Source: Deinococcus budaensis (GTDB lineage Bacteria; Deinococcota; Deinococci; Deinococcales; Deinococcaceae). From it: DNA of 64,000 bases. Made by a program: the position numbers and the translations under genes. The notes below the pieces were generated by a model that was given only the letters and a program-made list of their open reading frames with translations, searched no databases and was not told the DNA's origin. Positions 1 to 9,277 of the stretch are shown piece by piece (position 1 is the first letter of the stretch; each line of letters begins with the position of its first letter). The stretch lies in NCBI RefSeq assembly GCF_014201885.1, contig NZ_JACHFN010000012.1, positions 1 through 64,000 of the forward strand. The letters are read 5' to 3'.

Positions 1-706
1 CGCCCACGAACATCTCGACGAAGTCGCTGCCACTGATGGAGAAGTAGGGCACCTTGGCCTCTCCAGCGACGGCTTTGGCGAGCAGGGTTTTGCCGGAGCC
101 GGGGGGACCGACGAGGAGGACACCGTGGGGGATGCGGGCGCCGAGGAGGTGGTAGCGCTCGGGGTGACGCAGGAAGTCGACGACTTCCTGCAAGTCGGCC
201 TTGGCCTCGTCGCAGCCCGCCACGTCCTGAAAGGTCAGCTTGATCTGCCCCTCCGAGACCACCGCCGCCTTCGACTTCCCGAAGTTGCTCGCCGCTCCGC
301 CCCCCGAGGCCCCCCGCAGGCTGCGCCACAGCACCAGCAGGATCAGCGCGGTCAGGATCAGCGGCAGCACCTGCCCGAGCCAGCCAAAAGGCGAGCCGCC
401 GGTCAGGACCGTCACGGGCACGCCCGACTCGCGCAGCCGGGTCAGGGTGGCGGCGTCGGGCGGGAGCACCACGGCCTGGGGGCGGGTGACGCCCAGCAAC
501 TTCACCGAGGCGTTGCCGTTGCCGTCCAGGGTCACCCGCTCGACCTCCCGCTCCTTCAGGTCCGCGAAAAAGCGGCTGATGGTGTAGGGACCCCCCGCCG
601 GGGGCAGGGTCTGGCCGGGCAGAGGCGGCGCCGCCCTGGCCCCGGCGGGCGCGGCGAGCAGCAAGATCAGCGTCAGCGCGGCGGGCAGACGGCGGAGGCT
701 CGGCAT
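1..706 (-). CDS. ftsH: ATP-dependent zinc metalloprotease FtsH, N-terminal part (runs off the window)
   Basis: FtsH is a membrane-anchored AAA+ protease that degrades misfolded membrane and regulatory proteins. Only the first 235 residues are present. A hydrophobic segment at about residues 8-25 and a second at about 113-130 flank a periplasmic domain. The AAA domain then begins, with the linker motif [12 protein letters not shown] (about 158-170) and Walker A GPPGSGKT (about 200-207), followed by the pore-loop region ending [11 protein letters not shown] at the window edge. The zinc site (HEXXH) lies outside the window. The start is the ATG at 706-704; an ATG seven bases further upstream is out of frame. 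The periplasmic part is short and the first segment looks like a cleavable signal, but a signal anchor is usual for the family. Confidence 0.93.
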   Translation of the reverse strand, partial: MPSLRRLPAALTLILLLAAPAGARAAPPLPGQTLPPAGGPYTISRFFADLKEREVERVTLDGNGNASVKLLGVTRPQAVVLPPDAATLTRLRESGVPVTVLTGGSPFGWLGQVLPLILTALILLVLWRSLRGASGGGAASNFGKSKAAVVSEGQIKLTFQDVAGCDEAKADLQEVVDFLRHPERYHLLGARIPHGVLLVGPPGSGKTLLAKAVAGEAKVPYFSISGSDFVEMFVG

Positions 707-837
707 GCTGCATGCTACGCCCGGCGGGGAGGGGCACACCTTGCCCGGCGTGACGTTCCGGGGCGGGGCGGGGGCGCGGCCCGCCGAATTCCCCGGCCCC
801 TCCATCCGCCCCTCAGCCGCCCGTCAGGCAGCGCGCC

Positions 838-843
838 TATCCT
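838..843 (+). promoter_or_regulatory. Leaderless -10 box of the DUF4384-type lipoprotein gene
   Basis: TATCCT ends six bases before the ATG at 850, so transcription should begin at or next to the start codon. There is no Shine-Dalgarno sequence. Confidence 0.6.
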
Positions 844-849
844 GGCCGC

Positions 850-1341
850 ATGCGTACTGCCCTGCTGTTTGGCGCGCTCGCCCTCGGGCTGAGTTCCTGC
901 ACCGTCTCGGTGCGTTCGAATCTGGGTCTGGCGGGAAGCGGCAGCAACCTGATCACCAACCTGCGGCCCGACCGGGGCGAGGGCGGCACCTACCTCGTGG
1001 GTGACGAAGTGCGGATCAGCGTGACCACCCGCACGGCCGGCTACGTGACGCTGGTGGCCCTCCAGCCGGGCGGCGCCGCCAGCGTCCTGGCCCGCAACGT
1101 CTATGTGAACGCCGGAACCACCACCTTTCCCCGCGCCCAGGACGGCGTGACCTACAACGTCGCCGCCCCGCGCGGCCTCCAGCGCGTGCGGGCGATTTTC
1201 ACCCGCGTGCGCCCCACCAGCGAACTCGTCCTGAGCGGCGTGTACGACGGCGCCCGCTGGAACACGGTGACCACCCAGTACGTGCAGCCCTACGCCGTGG
1301 CCGACCGCGACGTGCAGGAGACGTACCTGTACATCCGCTGA
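850..1341 (+). CDS. DUF4384-type lipoprotein
   Basis: A 163-residue exported protein. The N-terminus is a lipoprotein signal: hydrophobic residues 4-14, then the lipobox LSSC with the modified cysteine at residue 17. The rest is beta-rich and fits the DUF4384 pattern: YLVGDEVRISVTTRTAGYVTL, then the GTTTFP and ATF-like strand near the end. Such domains usually sit in surface or protease-associated proteins that sense or bind at the cell envelope, and their biochemical role is not known. The gene stands alone, with a leaderless promoter before it and a strong terminator after it. The family call rests on motif recognition only. Confidence 0.75.
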   Translation: MRTALLFGALALGLSSCTVSVRSNLGLAGSGSNLITNLRPDRGEGGTYLVGDEVRISVTTRTAGYVTLVALQPGGAASVLARNVYVNAGTTTFPRAQDGVTYNVAAPRGLQRVRAIFTRVRPTSELVLSGVYDGARWNTVTTQYVQPYAVADRDVQETYLYIR

Positions 1342-1360
1342 GCCGCCTCGCCTCCCGGTG

Positions 1361-1386
1361 CCAGCCGCCCCCACGCGGCTGGTTTT
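1361..1386 (+). terminator. Rho-independent terminator after the lipoprotein gene
   Basis: A perfect 8-bp stem (1361-1368 with 1375-1382), a 6-base loop and a run of four T at 1383-1386. It lies directly in front of the next leaderless promoter. Confidence 0.8.
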
Positions 1387-1390
1387 CTCT

Positions 1391-1396
1391 TAGGCT
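1391..1396 (+). promoter_or_regulatory. Leaderless -10 box of the MazG-like gene
   Basis: TAGGCT, six bases before the ATG at 1403. It starts only five bases after the T-run of the preceding terminator, so terminator and promoter are packed back to back. Confidence 0.6.
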
Positions 1397-1402
1397 GGAC
1401 GG

Positions 1403-1747
1403 ATGAGCAGCAGCCTGACCTTCGAGGACGCCCGGCAGCGCGTGGACGCCTACATCTCGCAGTTCGAGGAGGGCTACTTTCCGCCCCTCCTGATGCTGGC
1501 CCGCCTGACCGAGGAAACCGGCGAGATCGCCCGCGTGATCGCGCACGCCAGCGGCAAGACGCCCAAGCCCGGCGAGGACGCGGGCGACCTGGAGATGGAA
1601 CTGGCCGACCTGCTGTTCGTGATGGTGTGCATGGCGAACGAGCGCGGGGTGAGCCTGGAACGCGGCTTCACGCGGATGATGCAGAAGGTCGAGACGAGGG
1701 ACGCGGCCCGCTGGACCCGCAAGGACGCCGAACAGAGCCGCGAATGA
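1403..1747 (+). CDS. MazG-like nucleotide pyrophosphohydrolase
   Basis: A small all-alpha NTP pyrophosphohydrolase of 114 residues, the size of single-domain MazG/YpjD proteins. The EExxE...ExxD metal-binding signature is visible as EETGE at about residues 36-40 and EMELADLLF at about 65-73. Family members hydrolyse (deoxy)nucleoside triphosphates, often non-canonical or oxidised ones, to the monophosphate and pyrophosphate. The stop codon overlaps the start of the DinB-fold gene (ATGA), so the two are translationally coupled. The preferred substrate cannot be read from the sequence. Confidence 0.85.
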   Translation: MSSSLTFEDARQRVDAYISQFEEGYFPPLLMLARLTEETGEIARVIAHASGKTPKPGEDAGDLEMELADLLFVMVCMANERGVSLERGFTRMMQKVETRDAARWTRKDAEQSRE

Positions 1748-2256
1748 CCGACCGCCGCTTTCCCCTGGGGCCGATGCCCACGCCCCTCACGCTGACCGGG
1801 CACGAACGCGCGGAGGCCCTGGCCGCCCTGCGCCGCTTGCCCGCCGAGCTGCGGGTGGTCGCCGAGAGTCTGACTGGCCTGGCGCTGGACACCCCCTACC
1901 GCCAGGGCGGCTGGACCGGGCGGCAGGTCGTCCACCACGTCGCGGACAGCCACCTGAACGCCTACGCGCGGGTCAAGCTCACGCTGACGGAAGCCCGCCC
2001 GGTGGTGAAGCCCTACGACGAGGGGGCCTGGGCGGGGTTGCCCGACGTGGACCTGCCCGTTCACCCCAGCCTCCTGCTGCTGGAGGGACTGCACACCCGC
2101 CTCGTCGCCGTGCTGGAAAGCGTGCCGGAGGGAGACTGGGCGCGCGAGTGGACCCACCCGGGCCTGGGCCGCACCTTCACCCTGGACACCCTGCTCGCCA
2201 TGTACGCCTGGCACGGACGGCACCACACGGCGCACCTGCGGTTGATCGGGAGGTGA
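1744..2256 (+). CDS. DinB/YfiT-fold putative metal-dependent hydrolase
   Basis: A 170-residue four-helix-bundle protein of the DinB superfamily. The three metal-ligand histidines expected for YfiT-like members appear in HHVADSH (about residues 62-68) and in the C-terminal HGRHHTAH (about 157-164). Members of this superfamily include thiol-S-transferases and metal-dependent hydrolases, and deinococci use bacillithiol, so a thiol-transferase role is possible but unproven. The ATG at 1744 overlaps the MazG-like stop codon by four bases and fits the family N-terminus better than the open frame further upstream. Confidence 0.82.
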   Translation: MTDRRFPLGPMPTPLTLTGHERAEALAALRRLPAELRVVAESLTGLALDTPYRQGGWTGRQVVHHVADSHLNAYARVKLTLTEARPVVKPYDEGAWAGLPDVDLPVHPSLLLLEGLHTRLVAVLESVPEGDWAREWTHPGLGRTFTLDTLLAMYAWHGRHHTAHLRLIGR

Positions 2257-2265
2257 GCGCGCGCC

Positions 2266-2290
2266 CCACTCCGTGAGCTGGGCGGAGTGG
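2266..2290. terminator. Intergenic hairpin between converging genes
   Basis: A perfect 8-bp inverted repeat (2266-2273 with 2283-2290) just after the DinB-fold gene, in the gap facing the 3' end of era. A second GC-rich hairpin lies at about 2299-2329. Neither has a T-run, so termination is an inference. Confidence 0.45.
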
Positions 2291-2417
2291 ACCGTCCGGT
2301 GCGCGGCTGGACAGCCGCTACTGGCGCACTCCGCTGGCTCAGACGGCCGCGAGCGGCCCGGGTGACCACGCGAAGAGGCGAACGCCTGAGCGCCCGCCTC
2401 CCGCCTGGCTTCCCGCT

Positions 2418-3362
<945 letters not shown>

Positions 3363-3435
3363 GGCGCTGATTGTGTCACGTGCGGCGCCGGGCAAAAGAG
3401 CGCCCTGGGAGGAGCCGTCCGCGCCGCTGTGCGGC

Positions 3436-4245
3436 CTACTCGCGCCTCGCCTGCGCCGCGCGGATCAGCCGGGTCATCGTCGCGCGCGGCAGCAGCCGGG
3501 GCAGCCAGGTCTGCACCCGGTTGAGGCGGCCCGGCACCACGACCGCCTGCCCGGCGAGCATCGCCGCCACGCCCTGCCGGGCCACCTCCTCGGCGCTGAG
3601 GAGAACGGCGCGGGCCGGACCGCTCAGCAGGCGGCTTTCTCCCAGGTTGGAGGCCGCCTGAAAGCCCGTCTCGACCGGCCCTGGGCACAGCGCCGTGACG
3701 TGGACGCCCGTGCCGCGCAGTTCCTCGTTGAGCGCCTCGGACAGGCTCAGGACGTAGGCCTTGCTGGCGTAGTACACCGCCATCAGCGGCCCCGGCTGAA
3801 AGGCGGCGGTGCTCGCCACGTTGAGCACCCGGCCCCGCCCGCGCGCCACCATGCCGGGCAGCAGGCGGCGGGTCAGGTCGGTCAGGGTGACCATGTTGAC
3901 CTGCATCATCCGCGCGATCTCGCCGGGGTCCTGGGTGTGGAACTCCCCGAAGCCGCCGAAGCCCGCGTTGTTGACCAGCAGGTCCACCGTCAGCCCCCGC
4001 GCCGCGAGGTCGCGCTCCAGCCGCTCGCCCGCGCCGGGCCGCGACAGATCGAGCGCCAGCGTGTGCGCCTGCACGCCGAAGCGCCCGCGCAGCTCGGCGG
4101 CGAGGTCTTCGAGGGCCGCCTCGCGCCGGGCCGTCAGGATCAGGTGCGCGCCGTGGGCGGCGAGCTGCCGGGCCAGGGCCGTGCCGATACCGCCGCTCGC
4201 TCCGGTGATCAGGGCGGTGGCGGGGGTGGGCGGGGAAGGGGTCAT
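3436..4245 (-). CDS. Short-chain dehydrogenase/reductase (SDR family)
   Basis: A 269-residue classical SDR oxidoreductase. The cofactor motif is TGASGGIG (about residues 13-20), followed by NNAGFGGFG in the middle and the catalytic YYASKAY, with the upstream catalytic serine in NVASTAAF. A basic residue after the first beta strand (TARRE) suggests NADP(H). The C-terminal basic helix ([17 protein letters not shown]) is typical of the DltE-like SDRs. Substrate unknown. The ATG at 4245 has an AGGA ribosome site eight bases upstream; an in-frame ATG at 4263 is less likely. Confidence 0.88.
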   Translation of the reverse strand: MTPSPPTPATALITGASGGIGTALARQLAAHGAHLILTARREAALEDLAAELRGRFGVQAHTLALDLSRPGAGERLERDLAARGLTVDLLVNNAGFGGFGEFHTQDPGEIARMMQVNMVTLTDLTRRLLPGMVARGRGRVLNVASTAAFQPGPLMAVYYASKAYVLSLSEALNEELRGTGVHVTALCPGPVETGFQAASNLGESRLLSGPARAVLLSAEEVARQGVAAMLAGQAVVVPGRLNRVQTWLPRLLPRATMTRLIRAAQARRE

Positions 4246-4338
4246 GGTCCTATCCTGCGGCATCGGACGTGGGAGAGTCGCCACGCGGGGCCTCCCGTAT
4301 TTCCGGTACCCGTGCAGCTCAGCTCCTTCTGGAGGATC

Positions 4339-4551
4339 ATGGTGCCTTCTTTGAGCGTCACAGACCTCTTCGCCTGGATGGACCGGGCGCTGGGCAGTCC
4401 AGCGGAAGCGTGGGCACTCAACGAGTATTTGCTCAAGCATCCCGGGGCCATCGACAGCCTGCCTCTGGAGGCACGCTGGGCAGCGGAGCGGCGGTGGATG
4501 GGTATCTGGCGGCGGCTGTCAGGTCAACTTCCCTGCGCGCCAGGGGACTGA
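4339..4551 (+). CDS. Small hypothetical protein (70 aa)
   Basis: No family recognised. The ATG at 4339 is preceded by a full GGAGGA ribosome site, which is unusual in a window where most first genes are leaderless. The predicted product is helical and Trp-rich at its C-terminal half (ARWAAERRWMGIWRRL) with no signal peptide or membrane segment. It lies between the divergent SDR gene and the Yip1 gene. The start spacing and codon use support a real gene, but nothing else does. Confidence 0.5.
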   Translation: MVPSLSVTDLFAWMDRALGSPAEAWALNEYLLKHPGAIDSLPLEARWAAERRWMGIWRRLSGQLPCAPGD

Positions 4552-4622
4552 CGTTCCGCGCCGACCTTCACACACGCTTGAACCTGCGGTCCTGGGCGGA
4601 AACGCCGCTGGCCCCGGCCGCG

Positions 4623-4628
4623 TACCCT
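4623..4628 (+). promoter_or_regulatory. Leaderless -10 box of the Yip1 gene
   Basis: TACCCT, five bases before the ATG at 4634. Confidence 0.55.
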
Positions 4629-4633
4629 GAGCC

Positions 4634-5218
4634 ATGACCCCTCCCACCCGCCTTCAGGCCAGCTTCAGGGACATGTTCGCCCAGAGCGCGGCGGTCCTGT
4701 CCCGGCCCAGCCCCGCCACCTTCGAGCTGTTCGAGCGCCGGGGCAGTCTGCGTCAGGCTTTTTTGTACGTGCTGCTCGCGGCGCTGGCGTCGGCGCTGAT
4801 CGCCGCGCTGTTCGCGCCGCTGCACCGGGACGTGACGGTGCTGGGGCAGTTCTTCTCCCGCCTGATCCTGATTCCGGCGCAGTTCGGCGTGTTCACGGGC
4901 GCGGTGTACCTGATCGGCCGGAGCCTCTTCCGGGGCAGCGGCAGCTACGCCGAGGTGGCCTACACCTTCTCGCTGTTCTTCGTGCCGCTGAGCCTGCTGG
5001 GCACCCTGCTGGGGATCATCCCGATCCTGGGCTGGCTGGTCACGCTGGTCGTCACGCTGGCGATGGTCTTTTTCGGCTACCTCGCCGTGCAGTCGAGCGT
5101 GAACCTGCGCGACAGCGTGCAGGCCGCCGTCACGCTGCTGCTCGCCGCCGTGGTGAACGGCCTGCTGGTCGGCCAGCTGCTCTCACCGCTGGTGGTGGCC
5201 CCCTTCGCGGGCGGCTGA
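4634..5218 (+). CDS. Yip1-family integral membrane protein
   Basis: A 194-residue membrane protein with about five hydrophobic segments (roughly residues 38-58, 68-92, 110-130, 132-152 and 162-185). The short N-terminal region resembles Yip1/DUF1282-type proteins, where an amphipathic stretch precedes the first membrane helix. The bacterial members have no settled function. The gene is monocistronic, with its own leaderless promoter and a strong terminator directly after it. Confidence 0.78.
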   Translation: MTPPTRLQASFRDMFAQSAAVLSRPSPATFELFERRGSLRQAFLYVLLAALASALIAALFAPLHRDVTVLGQFFSRLILIPAQFGVFTGAVYLIGRSLFRGSGSYAEVAYTFSLFFVPLSLLGTLLGIIPILGWLVTLVVTLAMVFFGYLAVQSSVNLRDSVQAAVTLLLAAVVNGLLVGQLLSPLVVAPFAGG

Positions 5219-5230
5219 GCGCCAGAAGGG

Positions 5231-5265
5231 AGGGCCGGGAAGACCAAACGTGTCTTCCCGGCCCT
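5231..5265. terminator. Bidirectional terminator hairpin
   Basis: A perfect 14-bp stem (5231-5244 with 5252-5265) around a 7-base loop, between the converging Yip1 and transglutaminase genes. It has no strong T-run on either side but is the most stable hairpin in this gap. Confidence 0.75.
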
Positions 5266-5278
5266 CTGCCTGTGTCGC

Positions 5279-6103
5279 CTACTGGTCGCCGTAGACATGC
5301 ACCGCCACGTCGAGCTTGCCCTGGCCGCCGCCGTAGTAGGTGCCGCGCACCGGGGACACGTCGCCGTACTCGCGGCCGTGGCCGATCTTGACGTGTTTCT
5401 CCCGGGCGAGGCAGTCGTTGGTGGGATCAAACCCCAGCCAGCCCTGCCCCGGCAAAAAGCACTCGGCCCAGGCGTGGGTGGCGGCCGCTCCCACCATCCC
5501 GCCTCCGCTCACCAGATAGCCGCTGACGTAGCGTGCGGGTACCCCGAGCTGGCGCACGATCCCCAGCATCGCGTGGGTGTAGTCCTGGCACACGCCCCGG
5601 CGGTGGCGGGCGAACTCGGCCAGCGGCGTGTGGACCTCGGTCGCCTCGCCGTCGTAGGTCAGGCCCCGGTGCAGCGTGGTCGTGAGGTCGCGCAGGAAGG
5701 TCGGCAGGTCGTCGCCCGGGGCCGGGCGGGCCACGCCGAAGACTTCCGGCCAGTCGCCGCCGGGCACGCGCGGGCTGGGCACCAGAAACTCGGTGTGGTC
5801 CCGCCGCGCCGCCCGCAACTCGGCAAAGGGCACGGGCGCGGGGTCGGGCACCGGATGGGTGTCCACGACCGCCTGCGCCTCGATGGTCAGGTGGGTGTGC
5901 GGTGCGTGGACATGAACGTGGTGCACGATGGCCCCGAAATAGTCGCGGTGCGAGCTGATCTCGGCGTCCGGGTCCACCAGCAGGTGAAAGGACCGCACGC
6001 TCTGGCGGGCCTCGCGCGAGGGGTGCAGCCGCACCTCGTTGAAAGAGTCCCAGGCGGGTTTGGGGTAGGCGTAGGTGGTGGTGTGGCGGATCTCGCAGCG
6101 CAT
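5279..6103 (-). CDS. Transglutaminase-like cysteine peptidase-fold protein
   Basis: A 274-residue protein with the N-terminal beta domain of bacterial transglutaminase-like proteins (RHTTTYAYPKP) and a C-terminal catalytic core. The Cys-His-Asp triad is visible as GVCQDYTH (about residues 170-177), ATHAWAE (about 209-215) and GFDPTN (about 224-229). It ends the operon with the alpha-E and ATP-grasp genes, the usual tripartite context of this family. The set probably makes or hydrolyses a peptide or isopeptide bond, but the product is unknown. It starts 44 bases after the alpha-E stop codon. Confidence 0.9.
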   Translation of the reverse strand: MRCEIRHTTTYAYPKPAWDSFNEVRLHPSREARQSVRSFHLLVDPDAEISSHRDYFGAIVHHVHVHAPHTHLTIEAQAVVDTHPVPDPAPVPFAELRAARRDHTEFLVPSPRVPGGDWPEVFGVARPAPGDDLPTFLRDLTTTLHRGLTYDGEATEVHTPLAEFARHRRGVCQDYTHAMLGIVRQLGVPARYVSGYLVSGGGMVGAAATHAWAECFLPGQGWLGFDPTNDCLAREKHVKIGHGREYGDVSPVRGTYYGGGQGKLDVAVHVYGDQ

Positions 6104-6147
6104 GGGAGGCTTTCAGCTGGCCTGGGGGCGGGACAGGGGAGAGGGGG

Positions 6148-7098
6148 TCATTCCTGGGCGAAATAGGCCGCGTCCACCGCCGCGCCCACCCGGTTGAAGT
6201 CGCCCAGCAACTCTTCGAGCGCCGGATTGTCCTGGTCGAGAATGTCGCCCACGCGGGCGTACTGGAGCCGGGCGACCAGCCAGCGCGAGAGCCGCAGCGT
6301 CTCGGGGTGGGCGCCGGGGTGCCAGCGGTCGATCTGGGTCAGGGCCTCGTGCAGGTGCTCGGCGCTGTAGCGCACGCTGCGGGGAAAATACTCGTCCAGC
6401 AGCAGGAATTCGCTGATGCGGGTGGGGTCGATGCCCTCGTGGACCCGCTTGCGGTAGGCCTCGTAGGCGCTGGCCCCCTTCAGAACGTTCACCCAGCGCT
6501 GGGCTTGCAGCGCCCGCTGCGAGGGGTCGCTGGGCAGCTCGGCGTCCACCCCCCGGTGGCGGCTTTGCAGCACCCGCAGCATGTTGTCGCCGCGCTCCAG
6601 CAGCTGCCCGGCGCGCAGAAAGGACCAGCCCTCGTCGCGCGGCAGGGTGGCAAAGGCGATCCCGAAGAAAAACTGTGAGGCGTCGCGCGCGGCCACGCAG
6701 TACTCGAAGAGGCCGTCGCGGTCGAGCAGGTCGAGCGGCTGAAAGCAGGTGTTCAGGTAGGTGCGGTTGAGCGCCTCCCACATCTCGCTGGGAATGCGGT
6801 CGCGCAGGCCGCGCGCGTTCTCGCGGGCGCGCAGGACGCTGCTGGCGATGCTGGCCGGGTTGTCGTGATCGAGGGCCAGCCACGCGCTGATGGTGCGGGC
6901 GTCCACCCGGCCGTACTTGGCCCGCAGCGGCGCTTCCCCCCCGGTAAGTTCCAGCAGGGGCCGCCAGTACTCGCGGGCACGGCCGGTGAGTTCCAGCGTG
7001 GCGTAGTAGTTCACGTTCAGCAGCCGGGCGCTGTTCTCGGCGCGTTCCACGTACCGCCCGATCCAGAACAGGTTCTCCGCGAGGCGCGAGAGCAGCAT
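6148..7098 (-). CDS. Alpha-E domain-containing protein
   Basis: A 316-residue all-helical protein of the bacterial alpha-E family, recognised by its start MLLSRLAENLFWIGRYVERAEN and the helical repeats through the protein. It is always found with circularly permuted ATP-grasp and transglutaminase genes and is thought to act as a partner or scaffold of that ligase system. Its start codon overlaps the stop of the upstream ATP-grasp gene (ATGA), so the two proteins are translationally coupled. No catalytic residues can be assigned. Confidence 0.92.
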   Translation of the reverse strand: MLLSRLAENLFWIGRYVERAENSARLLNVNYYATLELTGRAREYWRPLLELTGGEAPLRAKYGRVDARTISAWLALDHDNPASIASSVLRARENARGLRDRIPSEMWEALNRTYLNTCFQPLDLLDRDGLFEYCVAARDASQFFFGIAFATLPRDEGWSFLRAGQLLERGDNMLRVLQSRHRGVDAELPSDPSQRALQAQRWVNVLKGASAYEAYRKRVHEGIDPTRISEFLLLDEYFPRSVRYSAEHLHEALTQIDRWHPGAHPETLRLSRWLVARLQYARVGDILDQDNPALEELLGDFNRVGAAVDAAYFAQE

Positions 7099-8813
7099 CA
7101 GCGGCCCTCCCCTTCGGCTGTCCCGTCCGGGTCCGGGCTGCCCTCCAGCTGCCCCTTTTCGAGCTGCTGCTGGTAGGAATGTTGGCCGGGGGCGTCTTCC
7201 GGGTTGGGCGTTCCTGCCTGTCCCTGCGACTGCCTCTGGCTGCCTCCTCCCGTCTGCTCCTGCGATTGGCTCTGGCCTGAGCTGCCCTGAGACTGGCCGC
7301 CCTGGTACTGGCTCTGCCGCTGCGTGCGCTCCAGCGGGTCACCGTGCCAGAGTTGGCTCATGCCCTGGGGGCTGGCCGGGCCGTCGTGGTCGAGGACCCA
7401 GGTGTCCTTGGAGCCGCCGCCCTGGCTGGAATTCACCACCAGCGAGCCGCGCCGCAGCGCCACCCGTGTCAGGCCGCCGGGCACGATGGTGACCTCCTCG
7501 CCGCCGTAGAGGATGTAGGGGCGCAGGTCCACGTGGGCGGGTTCGAACTCGCCCGAGTCGGGGTAGAAGGTGGGGTGGCGGCTGAGGCCCACCACCGGCT
7601 GCGCGATGTAGTCGCGGGGACTCGCGCGCACTTTCTCCACGAAGGCCTCCACCTCGGCGCGGGTCGCGGCGGGGCCGATCAGCATCCCGTAGCCGCCCGC
7701 CTCGCCCACCGCCTTGATGACGAGTTCGGCGGCGTTGTCCAGGATGTGGGGCAGGTGGTCCGGGTTCCAGCCCAGGAAGGTGGGCACGTTGTTCAGCAGC
7801 GGAGATTCGTTCAGGTAGTAGCGGATCATCTCGGGCACGTAGGCGTACACCGCCTTGTCGTCCGCGACCCCGGTGCCGATGGCGTTGGCGATGGCGACGT
7901 GGCCCTGGCGGTAGACCTCGACCAGCCCCGGCACGCCCAGCGCGCTGTCGGGCCGGAAGGTAAGCGGATCGAGGAAATCGTCGTCCACCCGGCGGTAGAT
8001 CACGTCCACCCGCTGGCGCCCGCCGGTGGTCCGCATCCAGACCCGGCCCCCGTCCACAAAGAGGTCGCGGCCCTCGACGAGTTCCACGCCCATCTGCTGG
8101 GCGAGGTAGGCGTGCTCGAAGTAGGCCGAGTTGTACATGCCGGGCGTCAGGACCACCACCGTGCCGCCCTCGCGCGGGCTGACCGACTGGAGCAGGTGCA
8201 GCAGCGCGGTCGCGTAGTGGCCCACCGGGCGCACGCCCTGGCCCTCGAACATGCCGGGGTAGATGCGGGTCATCGCCTGGCGGTTGGCGAGCAGGTACGA
8301 CACGCCGCTGGGCGACCGGAGGTTGTCCTCCAGCACCAGGTACTGCCCCGACTCGTCACGAATCAGGTCGGTCCCCACGATGTGGGTGTAGATGCCGCCG
8401 GGCACCTTCAGCCCGTGGACCTCGCGCCGGAAGTGCGCGGAGGTGTACACCAGTTCGGCGGGAATCACCCCGTCGCGCAGGATCTCGGCCGGACCGTAGA
8501 TGTCGGCCAGAAAGGCGTTCAGCGCCCGCACCCGCTGGGTCAGCCCCGCCTCGACCCCCCGCCACTCGGAGGCCGGGATCACGCGCGGCACCGGGTCGAA
8601 GGGAAAGGTGCGTTCGGTGCCCTGGGCGTCCCCGTACACCGTGAAGGTGATCCCCTGGTGCCGGAAGGCGAGGTCGAGCATGGCGTGGCGCCGCGAGAAT
8701 TCGGGCACCCCCCGGGCGCTGATGTAGCTCTGCACGCCCTGGTAGTGGGGCCTCACCGCGCCACCTGGCGTGTACATCTCGTCGAAGAACCTCTGGCCCG
8801 GCTCGTACTTCAT
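7098..8813 (-). CDS. Circularly permuted ATP-grasp type 2 protein with Gln/Ser-rich tail
   Basis: A predicted peptide-bond-forming ligase of the circularly permuted ATP-grasp family, 571 residues. Family blocks include the N-terminal YTPGGAVRPHYQGV, EDNLRSPSGVSYLLANR, the PGMYNSAYFEHAYLAQQMG block and the GYGMLIGP glycine-rich segment. Typical proteins end near residue 490. Here about 80 more residues follow, dominated by Gln, Ser and Gly (QSQ and GGQSQ units) and ending in an acidic stretch. The ATG at 8813 has a GGAGGAAG ribosome site. This is the first gene of an operon with the alpha-E and transglutaminase genes. Confidence 0.92.
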   Translation of the reverse strand: MKYEPGQRFFDEMYTPGGAVRPHYQGVQSYISARGVPEFSRRHAMLDLAFRHQGITFTVYGDAQGTERTFPFDPVPRVIPASEWRGVEAGLTQRVRALNAFLADIYGPAEILRDGVIPAELVYTSAHFRREVHGLKVPGGIYTHIVGTDLIRDESGQYLVLEDNLRSPSGVSYLLANRQAMTRIYPGMFEGQGVRPVGHYATALLHLLQSVSPREGGTVVVLTPGMYNSAYFEHAYLAQQMGVELVEGRDLFVDGGRVWMRTTGGRQRVDVIYRRVDDDFLDPLTFRPDSALGVPGLVEVYRQGHVAIANAIGTGVADDKAVYAYVPEMIRYYLNESPLLNNVPTFLGWNPDHLPHILDNAAELVIKAVGEAGGYGMLIGPAATRAEVEAFVEKVRASPRDYIAQPVVGLSRHPTFYPDSGEFEPAHVDLRPYILYGGEEVTIVPGGLTRVALRRGSLVVNSSQGGGSKDTWVLDHDGPASPQGMSQLWHGDPLERTQRQSQYQGGQSQGSSGQSQSQEQTGGGSQRQSQGQAGTPNPEDAPGQHSYQQQLEKGQLEGSPDPDGTAEGEGR

Positions 8814-8921
8814 GCGCTTCCTCCAGACGGGGACCTGCCCGGCCGTCTCCTCAGGACCTGCCAGCTGTGCTGTCTGCCCAAGATACTGTGCGCGTCACCC
8901 GGCGCGGCGCTGTCCGCGCCC

Positions 8922-8927
8922 TACACT
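8922..8927 (+). promoter_or_regulatory. Leaderless -10 box of the 103-aa protein gene
   Basis: TACACT, six bases before the ATG at 8934. Confidence 0.6.
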
Positions 8928-8933
8928 GCGTGC

Positions 8934-9245
8934 ATGACCCAGGACCAGACGCTGACCCAGGACGACCGCGCCCGCCTCGACCAGGTCTTTATGCAGGTCG
9001 TGCTGGACGTGCAGGCCCAGGTGCAGCAGACCCAGCCGCCCCAGCCCGGCAACCTGGCCGCGATGTTCCACAAAGAAACCGTCTCGGACGCCCTGCAAGG
9101 CTGCGCGATGCTGATCGCCGGGTGGAACGAGAACCGGGTGGACGAGGCCGGGGTGCAGCGCAGCGCCAAGGCCCTGCGGGCGCTGGAGCTGGAGGAACTG
9201 GCGGAGCGGGTCGAGCGGCTGCGGGGGATCGGCGGGGAAGGGTAA
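8934..9245 (+). CDS. Hypothetical helical protein (103 aa)
   Basis: No family recognised. The 103-residue product is predicted soluble and mostly helical, with a Gln-rich first half (DVQAQVQQTQPPQPG at about residues 24-38) and a charged coiled-coil-like C-terminus (LRALELEELAERVERLRG). A leaderless promoter six bases upstream supports the ATG at 8934 over the long open frame that continues upstream, which is antisense to the ATP-grasp gene. It converges on the GNAT-like gene. Confidence 0.65.
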   Translation: MTQDQTLTQDDRARLDQVFMQVVLDVQAQVQQTQPPQPGNLAAMFHKETVSDALQGCAMLIAGWNENRVDEAGVQRSAKALRALELEELAERVERLRGIGGEG

Positions 9246-9277
9246 CCGGGGGGGGCGCGGCGGCGGGAGGCGGGTGC

